Assembly: GCA_033439765.1 (NCBI GenBank) | Contig: JAULSN010000002.1 | Coordinates: 5,146,001 to 5,210,000, forward strand | DNA: 64,000 bases | From: Lasiosphaeria ovina | Lineage: Eukaryota > Ascomycota > Sordariomycetes > Sordariales > Lasiosphaeriaceae | Direction: 5' to 3' | In this document: piece by piece, positions 36,003 to 46,914 of the stretch | How positions within the stretch are numbered: position 1 is the first letter of the stretch | Layout of the letters: the number at the start of each line of letters is the position of its first letter | Program-made: the position numbers and the translations under genes | The notes under the pieces: generated by a model | The model's input: only the letters and a program-made list of their open reading frames with translations | What the model was told of the DNA's origin: nothing | Database searches by the model: none

Positions 36003-39000
36003 CGGTTCGAGCAGCCATGATATGATATCACCTAGGTTGTCGAGAGTCTCGTGCAATCACAGATGGAAGCCAAACTCGACACAGGGAAGCACTCTGGCCC
36101 TCCACTCCACTCCCCCTCTTCCGCCCAGGAACGAGCCGCGCAGCCGGTGCCAAGGGTCGTGGCGTCAAGCTCCTGCCCATCGCCAAGTCCTCCCCGCTGT
36201 CTTGTTGTTGCCTACACGTCAGGTCAGGCCAGGCCAGGTCGATTCTCGGATTGAAACTGCTGCGAGCCATGTCTCTCAGCAGGCGCAGGTGAGGGGTCGC
36301 TCTGCCAGGCCGCCAGCTCACCCAGCGCTCGGCGTTACTCCCTGATAACCATGCTGGCTGGCAGGTTGGCTCCAGCTAGGTGTATGTGAGTACGTACGCG
36401 CACACGGTGCTGTAAAGGTACGCCGTACCGGTTTCCCCTTCCGGCCATGAGCTTGCCAGACCGGCCGGCCGTTTAGGCGGCCGTGAGCCAAAGGGGTGAG
36501 GCTGATGATGATAGCAGGCACGTCTGACATGGGCAATTGGCCGTGCTGTTTGTTATTATTAGGCCGCTGCAGCGAATGCAGATAGCGCCTGAATGTATGT
36601 ATGTACGTGAAGGTCTAAATGTATCGACATACGCAGCCGGCTTGATCAGGAAGTCAGAGGGATTTGCTCTGACGCACAACTGCCCCTCGTCGTTGGTTCG
36701 TTGCAGCTTGCGTGCGCGAGATGCTTACTTACATTCAACCCCATCATTTTACCTCCAATGTCGACGGTGAGGACACTGCAGCTAAGCGTTCATAAACGCA
36801 CGTCCGATGCACCAAGCCAAGGCGAACCAGCATCCACACTCCGTATTACTTTCACCTTCACTGTGCCATGATCAACCATCGGGGGGCATGCGTCCACCGC
36901 GGTGTCTGCCTCTCTCTTGGCGTGGGCTTCGTGCGTTGGCACACCGCCCCTGTAAACGAGATAATGAGGGCCGGCAAAGCGAGTGTGTAATAGGTAGGGT
37001 AGCTTCTTATTCGGCATGGTCGGCTGGGCGCCTCAGGATACGCTGCAAATGGAACGGAGGCACAGCGGTCTCTGAGGTTGCGGGGTGGTCGCTGAGGGGA
37101 ATGGAGAGGGGTCTTCAGCTAGGCTGGCCAGGCTTGGGGGGCCCCCGTTGGCTCCAGGGCTCAGGACACACCCCTGTCCTGTTGGGAGTGACGTCTGCGT
37201 TCCCTTCCCTGGGGAGCGTGCAAGCCAGGACCCAATCAGGACGTGTCTGGAAGCCGAACTCGTCCATCAGGAGATCCAGAACCACGCCTCATCAATCGGA
37301 GCCCCAATAGAAAATGCCAGACCGTCTCTTCAGGCATGTACCGTAGAACTACCGATGCCAACATACAACATGCGAGCCCAGGGACGACAAAACGCCGAGA
37401 AGATAATTCTTTGCTCGTGTCTCAACAACGATTCCAGACGCCTGCGGTGCAACGTGTACACAGCACAGTAGGCCAAGGTCTGGGTATCTTCACTAAGGCC
37501 GGAGCACCGACCCACGGTAACGTCCGGCAGCCAAAATGGCAACCCGATCTGCGGACTTTGGTCTTTGGGTCACGGCGCCGTTATCTGGCGTCGTGGGGGA
37601 GAAGAGGTCCATCAGTGCTATCGTGCCTCTCTGGCCTTCCGTGCCGCCAACCGGCTGGTCGGGCTACCTGAGCTTGGACCTTCCTGGCGGCTTCCGTATC
37701 GCTGGCAAAGTCACCTGCTCTCCAACGTGCCGCTCAGGGAGCCGAGGCGAGCTGCACTCCACGACAATGGTCCCGCGGAACCGTTCCTCCGTCGGCACTG
37801 GGCATGTCGCTCTCTTGCTCTATTGGCCCAATGGTGCCTCTCGGTAGCGCATAATGCCCCATCCCATGTAAGTCATCGAGAAAAAAACGTGTCTACGCAC
37901 ATATCTTGGGATCTTCACTTGCCCTACAGCCCCCTACACCTTCATGTCCGAATTTGGGTTGCGCGGAGAGTGTGCTATAGGCACGGCAGAAAGGGCGCAG
38001 CCAACTGGACGGTTATCTGTGTCGATGCACCGTGGGAAGAAAGAAACTTCTCGTGCAGCCCGTGACCGGAATATTCAGGGGATCGACAGCTCTAGTCAGG
38101 ATGGCCGTTGTAATACTTGATGCGACCCAACCAGCTATAACCAAAAACTGGTCTGCCATGGTAAGAAAAGTGCCAATGTGATGACAGCAACACTTCGCGA
38201 CAGGTGTTCATTGATGTGGACGCGAGCCGTAGAAAGCATGCATGCCACTTCCCTATCGGAAGAGGGAGTAATCTCAGGCATGTTTGACGAGTTTCAACGG
38301 CGGTCAGTCGATGTCGAGATCGACATAACGAGAAAGGAAGGATGTCCGTTCCTTGGCTGGGTAACACAAGCCTCGCTCATGAAGATAGAGGAACGGCCGG
38401 TGGTTGGAACGAAGACTGACTAGCGAAGAGGTTGACAAGGCGCAAGCACGCGCAAGCACGCACGCAAGCTCGCATCAACTCTTGCCGCCAGCATGGTGGT
38501 AACAAGGGCGGTTTTGGGCAGCGATTTGACTTTTTTCGCCTTTGGCGGCAGGTGAAGTACTTCTCGGGCCCTTCGGGTTGGCCAGCTTTCGAGAGCATGG
38601 CGCCATCACGAACGGCACAGGAGCACGATGCCGCAGTGACTGAGCCGAAAGCGGAAAATCCGTGGGGGAAAGGCAACCCACACTGGGTGTTGAAGACGCT
38701 CAGACTTCTTCATCCCGAGCAGCAGCAATGCCCCACAGCAGGCTTGAGACATCGGCATGTACTGTTCTCCGGCCATACATACAAGCTATCTGTCACCGAC
38801 AGGAGCGCTAGTTCCAAGAAATAACGGCCCCCGAGAGGTAGGGCGATTAATCCTGTTCGTGAGTCACCAAAGCAACCCGTCACATGTCTGCAACCCGGTT
38901 TCGAGCGGGACGGGATAGGAGATCAAGACGGAAGAGTGGGAGGGAGAGCGAACGATGAAGCCCATGTGTGGGTTTCCGGGCGTTGTGATCGGCAAAGGGG

Positions 39001-39188
39001 TGCGGTATCGACTCCGATGTCGTCCGATATCGCCCGCATTCCGGCAGATGGTGAACGGTCGAGCGGATCCGTGAAGCTTGGGAGTTGAGACTTGGGCGCG
39101 GGGCTGTTCGTGAACTTCGATATGCGCGAGAGCTAAGGCCCCGGTTGCGAGTCCTTATCGAGCAGCAGCAGCGGCAACAGCAGGAAAA

Positions 39189-39228
39189 AAAGGAGGAAGA
39201 GGAGGAAGAGGAGGAAGAGGAGGAGCAG
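39189..39228 (+). repeat. GAGGAA purine repeat
   Basis: Imperfect (GAGGAA)n purine tract; it gives poly-Glu or poly-Ser/Phe in different frames and explains the small frames here. Confidence 0.88.
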
Positions 39229-40855
39229 GAACTGCCTGCCCTCAAGCCTAGGCAGAACCCGAGCTGCTAGTGTAGATAGCGGCAGACACGATGCTGCTGC
39301 AAGCCGTCTACACGTGCATGCTTAGGTACGGACAATCGGCGGTCGGGGACTGGGAACGCGCGGCGAAGCTGCTGGACCCAAGGGAGTGGATACGCCTGCG
39401 GGCTGACAACGCCCTGGGAGAGCCAGCCAGCCCTGTGACGGGTTTGGTGCAATCATGGGCGCCGCCAGACCCCGGGAAAGGCTCAGTAGGGAAAGAAGGG
39501 CGAAAGAGACGATCGAGCCAAGGCATGCATGCGATGATGCGATGGGAGCGGTCCAGAGTCTCGACTAACCCAGGTACCTTGCCTGACGGAGCAGGTACTG
39601 TGTGCGGGTATTGTATGTACTTGGTATGTTCGTCGTATGTACGAATACATCGGCGTTCTGCAGCTCTGCAGCTTTGCAGCATTTGGCTGCCTGGATCCGA
39701 AGGTGCCGATGGGGGTTTGGTTAGAGCGAGAGTCGCTCACCGACTCGAGACTTGTCAGATATCACATTGAGGCTGTCGTCGTATCCAGAGCTGGTTCTAT
39801 TGGGTTGAGCGATTTTCCAATGGGTGGCCCTGAGCTGACAATGCAGCGAGTTCGAGTCAGCACGAAATTGGAGGTGCTGCACGGAGTACTAAGCTGTGAG
39901 CAGACCAACCCTAACCCTGTACGGAATCGTTCCAGAATAGGCAGGAACAGGTTGCCAATACATACGGTGTGTGTGACACTTGCAGTGCGGTGATTACCTT
40001 GGCGCCTGTTGCTCTTTCACTTTCTGACGAAGCTGCGTAACACAACCTAGAGAAAATCTCGCTTGATTCTTCGCCACAGCTCCCGTTGTCAAGGCAAGCC
40101 TAGATTGGCTGGTTTGTGTCGTGTCGTGTGTATTCTCATCATTATTCTGCGGATATGGCGAAATGACGGTATGACGAAACCACACAGCCGCCCAAGCCTC
40201 CCAATTCCCCCTTCCATTAGGTACCACAGTATGGTATAGTACGTATACCTTCTTGAGAAGCCGTGGTATTTCCACTCCCAGCCCCTTACCTCAAGTTGCC
40301 ATCCCATCACCATCGCAGAGCTATTACCCCAATCACACACACGTCACTTGCCACATGCTTTCGGATGCCGGCTCGGAACTCGGCTAACACCCCTCCTCTC
40401 ACCCCCCTTTCCCTTCCTCTCCGCCCCCACCACCCCTTTTCGCCCCAACACAGGACACGTGAAGGGGTGGCGTTGGTAGATACCTTATCCTCTGGCGGTT
40501 TTATTTCCTGCGGGAAAACTGTTTTCCCGTCTCAGCTTAGAATGCCTCCGGCCGTGGCCTTCGATAACCCGCATCTTTACTGCTGTCGTTTGCCTCATGT
40601 TGGCTACGGGGGAAGACAAGCAACCATTTCCATGTCTCTTCCGCGCCAGCACCGATCCTCCGCCATTGCAGTAGATCACTGAGAGCGAGCGAGGTTTCTG
40701 GGCCACCGGCTGGGCCAATGGAATCACTATTATCCACAATTTATAATTATGAGCGTCTTATTGACCGGTCCAAATTCCCAGTGTGCGTCTCTTGTGTGTA
40801 ACGACGATAAAGCAGCCATACAAACTTGGCCTTTCTGTACTATGATCCCCCCAAT

Positions 40856-41464
40856 ATGGCTCAACCAACCCCCACCGGACTTTACAAGCTCGTCACAGTC
40901 AACACTGCCCCTGATCGGGCAAGGAGGCCGATTGGCCGCGTCGTCGAAGACGTCAAGGACCAATACACTATCATCCACGCCGCAAACTCGGCTAGTACGC
41001 AATCTCTTCTCTTCTCCCTCGGTGCTTTTTATTAAACCAACTTATTTCTATCAAAGTGAAGACTGCCAATCTTGACTAACACGGACCTTTTCTGCCCTTT
41101 CTTTGTAGCTATTGAAGACGTTGAAAAGACAGTCCAAGAGGTGCAGCCTGATATTCTCGTAAGTTATTCATTGCGCAAGGTAGAATATATACAGAATAGG
41201 TCAAGCAATGGGTTGGCAACGACTACGAGAATAGTAAAAATAGATAAGAGAGGGAAAACTGATCACCCCTTTTTCTCTTTGACAAAAATATAGTTTACCG
41301 CATCCATGTGGACGCCCGAGGAATCTCAGCAGATTATTGCGATCGCTAAGGGCGTGGTGCCTAACCTACGCACCTTCTCGCTGCCGCAGGGGCTGCAGGT
41401 AGCAAAGGGCCCCGACGCCGTGGTCGAGTACATCAAGGGGAACCTGCCGGCGTTGCTGGATTAG
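40856..41464 (+). CDS. Small conserved-looking alpha/beta protein, 119 aa, function unknown
   Basis: Three exons: 40856-40994, 41109-41158, 41294-41464, with 114- and 135-bp introns (GTACGC and GTAAGT donors, TAG acceptors). Reading phase is kept throughout. The protein alternates strands and helices: LYKLVTVNT, a basic helix RARRPIGRVVEDV, YTIIHAANS, a helix EDVEKTVQEV, DILFTASMWTPEE, a helix, and LPQGLQVAKGPDAVVEYIKGNLPALLD. This suggests a small Rossmann- or flavodoxin-like fold. It resembles hypothetical proteins I associate with ascomycetes but I know no function. No signal peptide or membrane segment. It converges with the FAH gene downstream. Confidence 0.8.
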
Positions 41465-42321
41465 TCGGCAGAAACGCGGTATTAAAGGGGGGAGGGGGGG
41501 TCGTTATCTCAGCTGGTCTCGATACAGGGATCTCAATACAAGTCTTCAGGCCGGTCCGGTTCAAAGGGGCATGCTCGTTGAAGAGGAAGGTTCTTCACTT
41601 CAGTCAATGAATATAGATAGACTTATAATAGAAAACGGCAGAAAATAAGAGACAAGGGAGGAAGATACAAGTTGACTCCCATACTTGGCTGCGATCGGGG
41701 AATAAGTGTGAAATAAACAAATATGCAACTACAAAGATTACTGGCAAACTAAAAACTGCAATTGATACAATGAAACACCTCTACTGCTTAGTTTCGCCCC
41801 CAAACAGCTGTGAATAAACCATGGCACGCTCAGCGTGTGTGTGTATGATGACGGGTGTAAACCATATCCCTCTTACGATTTATGTTCAATTTCGTCTATT
41901 CAAGGAGTGGCTTCGATATTTAGATGTATCACGAAAGCGAAATGGCTTCTACCCATCACCACGCTCACACTAAAAATGAACACAGTTAAGTAATTACCGC
42001 TGTACAGCAAGAAGTCAAACAATTGAACGGCACTGCTCCGACTCTTACAATTCAACACTGTAGAAGGTCACTTCGCGACAAAGCCGAGAAGTAAACAACC
42101 TAGAACATACACTATCAGCCTCGAAAACACGACGTTCGGACAGGACAGAAACACCATAGAGCTACACAGTGTCCGTCATATGGCAGCAGCAAGTCAGCCA
42201 GCCAGAAATACCTACCTATCTACCTTACCTCAACTAGACAGGTACCAAAAGCCAAGGCCGCCTAGTCCAACCCAACCCTCGCTCGCCCGCACCACCACCA
42301 ACCCATCCCCTCGTTAGTCCT
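41465..42321. other. Convergent 3' spacer
   Basis: AT-rich, 857 bp between two convergent genes; expected to hold both terminators. It includes CCTACCT/CTACCTTACCT words near 42210-42232. No frame or RNA gene was recognised. Confidence 0.6.
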
Positions 42322-43623
42322 CTATTTCTCGTTCTCCATGACATTGTACAAGCTGCCGATGTGGGGCAGGATCTCGACGACGAACTCGTCGCCCTCGTGC
42401 AGCAGCTCTTTGGGGTTCTTGGCCATGCCGACGCCGGCCGGCGTGCCGGTGATGATGACGGTGCCCTTGGGCAGCGTCGTGCCCTGCGACAGGAAGCTGA
42501 CGACCTTGGGGACCGAGAAGATGAGGTCGCTGTGGTCGCTTGGTTAGAAAAGATGCATTGCGCGGGTTTTTCCCTGAAGCCTTCCCCTTTTTTGTGTCTT
42601 TGGGAAGGAAATAGGGGATAGGGCCGTGGTGGATGGGTGGAAAGAAAGGGGGGTGGTTCCAAACTCACGTCAACGGGCTGTCCTGCAGGACCTTTCCGTT
42701 CTTGATGCCGCGGAGCTTGAGGTCGCCGGGGTTTGGGATCAGGGCCTTGGACACGAGCACGGGGCCGATGGGGCAGGCGCCGTCGAAGCCCTTGGAGTAG
42801 CACCACTGGGTCTGGGCGAACTGCGAGGCGCGGCTGGAGATGTCGTTGCAGGCCGTGTAGCCGAGCACGTAGTCGAGCGCGTCGGCCTCGGACACGTTCT
42901 TGGCCTCCTTGCCGATGACAATGGCCAGCTCTGACTCGTAGTCTGCCGTGTCCGACGCGAGCGTGTGCTTGGGGATGATGGTCGGCGCCGGCCACGGGTC
43001 GGCGAGCGACGTTGCTGGCTTGCTGGAAGCGGGCGCGCGCACGCTGTTAGCTCACCGAGAGACTGTTTTCACGGGCAGAACAAGAATTCCCTACAGAAAC
43101 AAGGTCGGAATGTCCGGAATTGACATTTTGGCCTCCTCGGCATGCCTCTTGTACTGCACATCGAGGCTGTCAGCATGCTCACCCTCCCACGTTCCCTCGC
43201 CCTAACTCCCCAGCTCATTGCTGCGGACTTGCAGGGGACGACAAGGCAAAGACATGCAAGGGCGCACTCACATTTAACCCGATGCAGCGGATGGTGCCGA
43301 CCTCGGACTGCGTCAGGGGCGCGAGCACTTGGTCGATGACGGCGACCTCGTCCGTGGCTGAGCCGGCATCTAGCACCGAGGCGCCGCTGAACACCTTTAC
43401 CTTGACATCCAAGCCCTTGCGGACGGCAACGCCCACGTCGACGGCGCTGTCAACAGGCTCGCCAATGAGGATCTTGCTGCTGAGTCCCTTGGGCACAAAT
43501 CGAACGAGGCCTGCGAAGTGAGGGCATCGGAAAGTTAGCGCGACGATTCTTCTCAGACACCCAACCGCCGTGACTCTCTGGGGGATTGCAAGCAGCTATC
43601 GCAGTCTCACGTTGGAAAGCCAT
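42322..43623 (-). CDS. Fumarylacetoacetate hydrolase (FAH) superfamily protein
   Basis: Five exons: 43623-43611, 43510-43272, 43153-43095, 43043-42669, 42529-42322, giving 297 aa. The first exon encodes only MAFQ plus one base. The FAH fold is clear: PKGLSSKILIGEPVD, IRCIGLNYKRHAEEAK, DYESELAIVIGK and YTACNDIS with the metal ligands Glu140, Glu142 and Asp171, then GTTLPKGTVIITGTPAGVG near the C-terminus. The family cleaves or isomerises beta-diketo acids (fumarylpyruvate, acylpyruvates, oxaloacetate, homoprotocatechuate products); the exact substrate cannot be read from the sequence. All metal ligands are present, so it should be active. The last intron has two in-frame acceptors nine bases apart (see findings); the shorter protein form fits the family better. 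Confidence 0.9.
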
Positions 43624-44596
43624 TGCCACGAAGATGAGTGTCGGCTGCCTTTATAGTCTGGTAAGTGTAGAGCGTAGTGTTGCTGTCTTCAGACTCGGGA
43701 ACTCTCTCATAAACTCGTATTAAATCGCAGCTGTTCACTTTGAGACGGTATACACTCTGTTCCTGTTGTTGATGCAAAGATGTGCGAAATCGGGTGGTCC
43801 AGAATGTTGTCTGCGTTGATAAATAAACCCCCGACGCCGCTCCTTGGGGCTCCATCAGAAGTACCTATGCTGGCCACATCAGGCTATATTTCCGCCACGA
43901 GCAGCCCAGTATTCTTCCGCCGCCTCAAACGCGCTCCGGAGGTATTTCCTAGGCCGCACTCGCAAATGTCGTGACTGGTACTGCGGATTACAATACACTT
44001 GTGCACATAAGTAAGTGCCGGATAACCAGATCCAGACGTTTGTTCCCGGACCCCCCACATTCCCCGCAACCCCCGCCGTCCTTCCCCTTTCCCGCAGCGA
44101 CTCCTCATCAACTGGAGCTGTCCTCATGCTCGTCCAATGGGTTCCCGGACCAGCACCTGTCGTCCCAAGTGTTGGAGGACCCGATTCCGCTCTTCGGCCG
44201 ATACACGAGCCCTAGGCGGGTCAATTAATGAGCAAGCCGTCTTAGCTCCGACCGTCTCCGACTCTCTCGTCCGATATCAAACTCCGACATAGACCCCAAA
44301 CATCATGGTCCGATATTATTCCTCCAACTGACATCCGGCCTTGATATGGCCCGCTGTAGCTGAATGGTTAGCTATCGAGACTGTCTGTCATTGCCAGTGA
44401 GACTTACCTCGTAAAGCCAATCCCTGGGTTGAGCGTCTCCTATATGGCCGCATAAACCTTGCATGCTAGAGCAATTCGTTTCGATATACACAGGCAACGC
44501 CTATTTGGCTCGAACATTGTATACTGTTGTTCCTATACGTTATCCCGACATCTGTATTCTGACAGCTGTGAAAGGGGGTCGATTTAAACAGCCACC
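43624..44596. other. Spacer: FAH gene promoter and C2H2 gene 3' flank
   Basis: About 1 kb between two minus-strand genes. A tRNA A-box-like stretch at about 44356-44371 is not backed by an acceptor stem or T-arm. Nothing else was recognised. Confidence 0.55.
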
Positions 44597-45618
44597 CTAA
44601 AAGGAAATCCACTTGTTACCACGGACGATGTCAGGCAACTTCTTCCGGATTTCGTGGTATTTGATAAAGCCACATTTCTCGCTTTCGAGGTGGTTCACAA
44701 CGTCGGCAAGATCCCGAAATGGCCTTCGGCATTTTCTGTTCGGGCAGTGGTAGATCTTGCTTTGGTCTGTGCAGAAGAAATAAGAGGTCAGTTTCAGTTG
44801 AAAGACGAATGTTATGAGTGGTTCTCACGGTGTCTGTTGAGATGCTGATTCAAGCCTTGCAGAAGATTGAAGCGTCGCATGCAGATACTGCATTGATATC
44901 CACTTCCATTCCAAGCTCCATGCGTGGCTGTGTATTTCACAGTACCGCCCCAGTTCACTGTATGGAAGGCCGGTTAGATTGGAATCGTCAGTGGCGGTTT
45001 GGATCCCTGAGAAGGCCGACTCACGCATGTTCTTCGATATGACGCCGTCAGGATCCTTCAGGCGAACAAATCGATACACCTCGTCCCGATTCAGATGAGG
45101 CGCAGCCCGGCACGAGCCAGACTCGATATGGCTACAGACACTCCCAGCGCTTGACATCTCTTCATTGCAGAACACACAGCTAGGGAGTGGGTGAATCGCT
45201 CCGCAAGATCGAAGATGCTGGTTTTGTCCCAGTGTCAGGTTAGTGGGCGCTTTCTAATCTCGTCCAAGTACCGTAAAAGACGGAATCGATGACTGACCTG
45301 CTCAAAGTCATGAGAGCTTCCAAACGATTGGCTGCAGCCTCCACAATAGGCGTCGCTGTGCTGTCGCTCGTGATAGTTGCATTGCCCGAGTGTTTTGAAT
45401 GTCTGGTGACAGGTCTGACACTCATATCCCCAGTGGTTCGCATGGGCCATGTGACGATTGACCCAATATTTGTTGACAAAATATAGGGGACATCGCTCGC
45501 ACTCGTTGCGGGGCGGCTCATGGCCGGTCGACAAGCAGTGGTCGTCCCTCGCTTGGTAACCGGCGGCGAAAGCTTTCCTACAAGTCCCGCACTCGAACTT
45601 TCCGGACCAGTTAGGCAT
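44597..45618 (-). CDS. C2H2-type zinc-finger protein
   Basis: Four exons: 45618-45298, 45217-45025, 44957-44829, 44766-44597, all in phase, giving 270 aa. The start MPNWSGKFEC was chosen as the first ATG; the frame is open further upstream but without ATG. Several C2H2 or C2H2-like units follow: FECGTCRKAF...H, NECERCPLYFVNKYWVNRHM, YECQTCHQTFKTLGQCNYHERQH, YCGGCSQSFGS, a CVFCNEE unit, YQCSICMRRFNLLQGLNQHLNRH and YHCPNRKCRRPFRDLADVVNHL. Such multi-finger proteins with degenerate, sometimes paired fingers are common in filamentous ascomycetes; most are uncharacterised and may bind DNA, RNA or proteins. No other domain is visible. The coding strand upstream of the ATG is CT-rich (plus strand 45775-45860), as in many fungal promoters. 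Confidence 0.88.
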
Positions 45619-46914
45619 CTTCAACGAAACCCGCTGGAGACCAGAGGGAGAAATGGATAGTTTGGCAAGCAACCTGGCACGGGACAAGTCGATCTCGAAG
45701 GAAACGCGAACACGTCGAATCCAGTGTGGAATAGGTACACTATTCAGACCAATACCGTCAATATGGAAAGCAGAGGGGAGAATGGAAGGAAAGGATGGAA
45801 GGGAAGGGTTGGAAGGTTAAATTCCGATGGAAGGTGGGAGGTTGGAGGGTACGAGTGCCAGTGGTTGGCTATAGGCATATACAGAATGAAAGGAAGGAAC
45901 GGTATGGTGCTAACAGTTTTCAGGCCGAGAAAAGGACGACTCTCGTATTTTTCTCCAAGGGGGGGAGGAGGAAAGGGTGACTAGGCGGAGAAGGAAAAGG
46001 GCAGAGCGCGAGTACGCAAAGACGAGTCGTACCGAAGAGTATTATTGCGTGCAAGATTCTTTCAGTACCTGGGTGGCAGTTTTTGTTGAGTATTGAGGAC
46101 GAAAATAAGAATATTCCAATTTGAAAAGAAGCCTGGGCAGCCAGAATCTGAGATTTGAGGAGGGGGGTAGAAGTTAGGTTGCGAGTTGGAGGTCTCAGTG
46201 AAGGAAAGAGCAAGGTGTGACGCGTCGCTCAAGTGTCGGGTGCTGTCAAAACCGGGCTACGAGGAAGGGACCTGCGAGCTGGCAGCAGGAAATTAAGTTT
46301 TTTACGTCCATGAGGAAGGAGCGAAGGCCGTCTACACTACTTTGCGTGCCTGCCGCATATGGTACTCGAGAAGGCACCGAAGCATCAAAGCATCTCTTGC
46401 GGTTGCTTTCCACCTTTTTTATTTCGTCTGCTGGTCTGATTTGGCGTCTAAACTTGGCCGGGAGTCAACGCCCGTATCTCAAGAAATAAGCCATTGGAGG
46501 AGGATACGGACTATCTAACAAAATTCCTTCCAGGCTGTTGGCCGCCTGTTTTCGAGAGGAGACGTATGCTCCTTTGATATTGGACAAGATGGCCAAACTT
46601 CTTCAATTTCGAGCTCTCTTCCTTCTGGTATGTTGGGTGCCAAGCCTGGGCTTATAGGAAGATGAAAAGGGGAACGGGAACAATGTGCATTGGCCGGACT
46701 CTACATCTCCTTCATCGTACCTTCACTCGATGCATGTTATTATCCATTCACCAGCGGCTTCCCTACTCTTCAAGGTCTGGGCCAAAGAGTAGACAGCCAT
46801 TCAGGCACTCTCCAATCACCGAAAAAGCATGTCAAATGCATCGAGATCGTAATTCGTGTTTATTCTCTCGCCGGGTGGCTGCATTGACTGCCGGCAACGA
46901 CGTTAGTAAAAGTA
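45619..46914. other. Spacer: C2H2 gene promoter and TF 3' flank
   Basis: About 1.3 kb between two minus-strand genes. A purine-rich plus strand at about 45775-45860 is the CT-rich leader side of the C2H2 gene. No frame with coding character was seen. Confidence 0.55.

Larger units (their letters stand above)
35061..40855. other. 5.8-kb gene-poor spacer
   Basis: Between the Cys-rich frame and the 119-aa gene. It contains clustered ACTCCGTAC/GTACGGAGT motifs (35301-35324, 35353-35364, 36837, 39891), a GTGCT pentanucleotide repeat (35971-36002), a duplicated CGCAAGCACG (38441-38460) and a GAGGAA run (39189-39228). Short frames lack codon bias. Nothing was recognised as a gene; the 3' part must hold the promoter of the gene at 40856. 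Confidence 0.5.

Noticed and set aside
36420..38830. Several 100-170-aa plus-strand frames
   Set aside because: Overlap each other in different frames, no splice-consistent model, no codon bias.
44345..44460. tRNA-like stretch with an A-box (TAGCTGAATGGTTAGC)
   Set aside because: No matching acceptor stem, no T33 in a fitting anticodon loop and no GGTTCRA T-arm; at most a tRNA relic.
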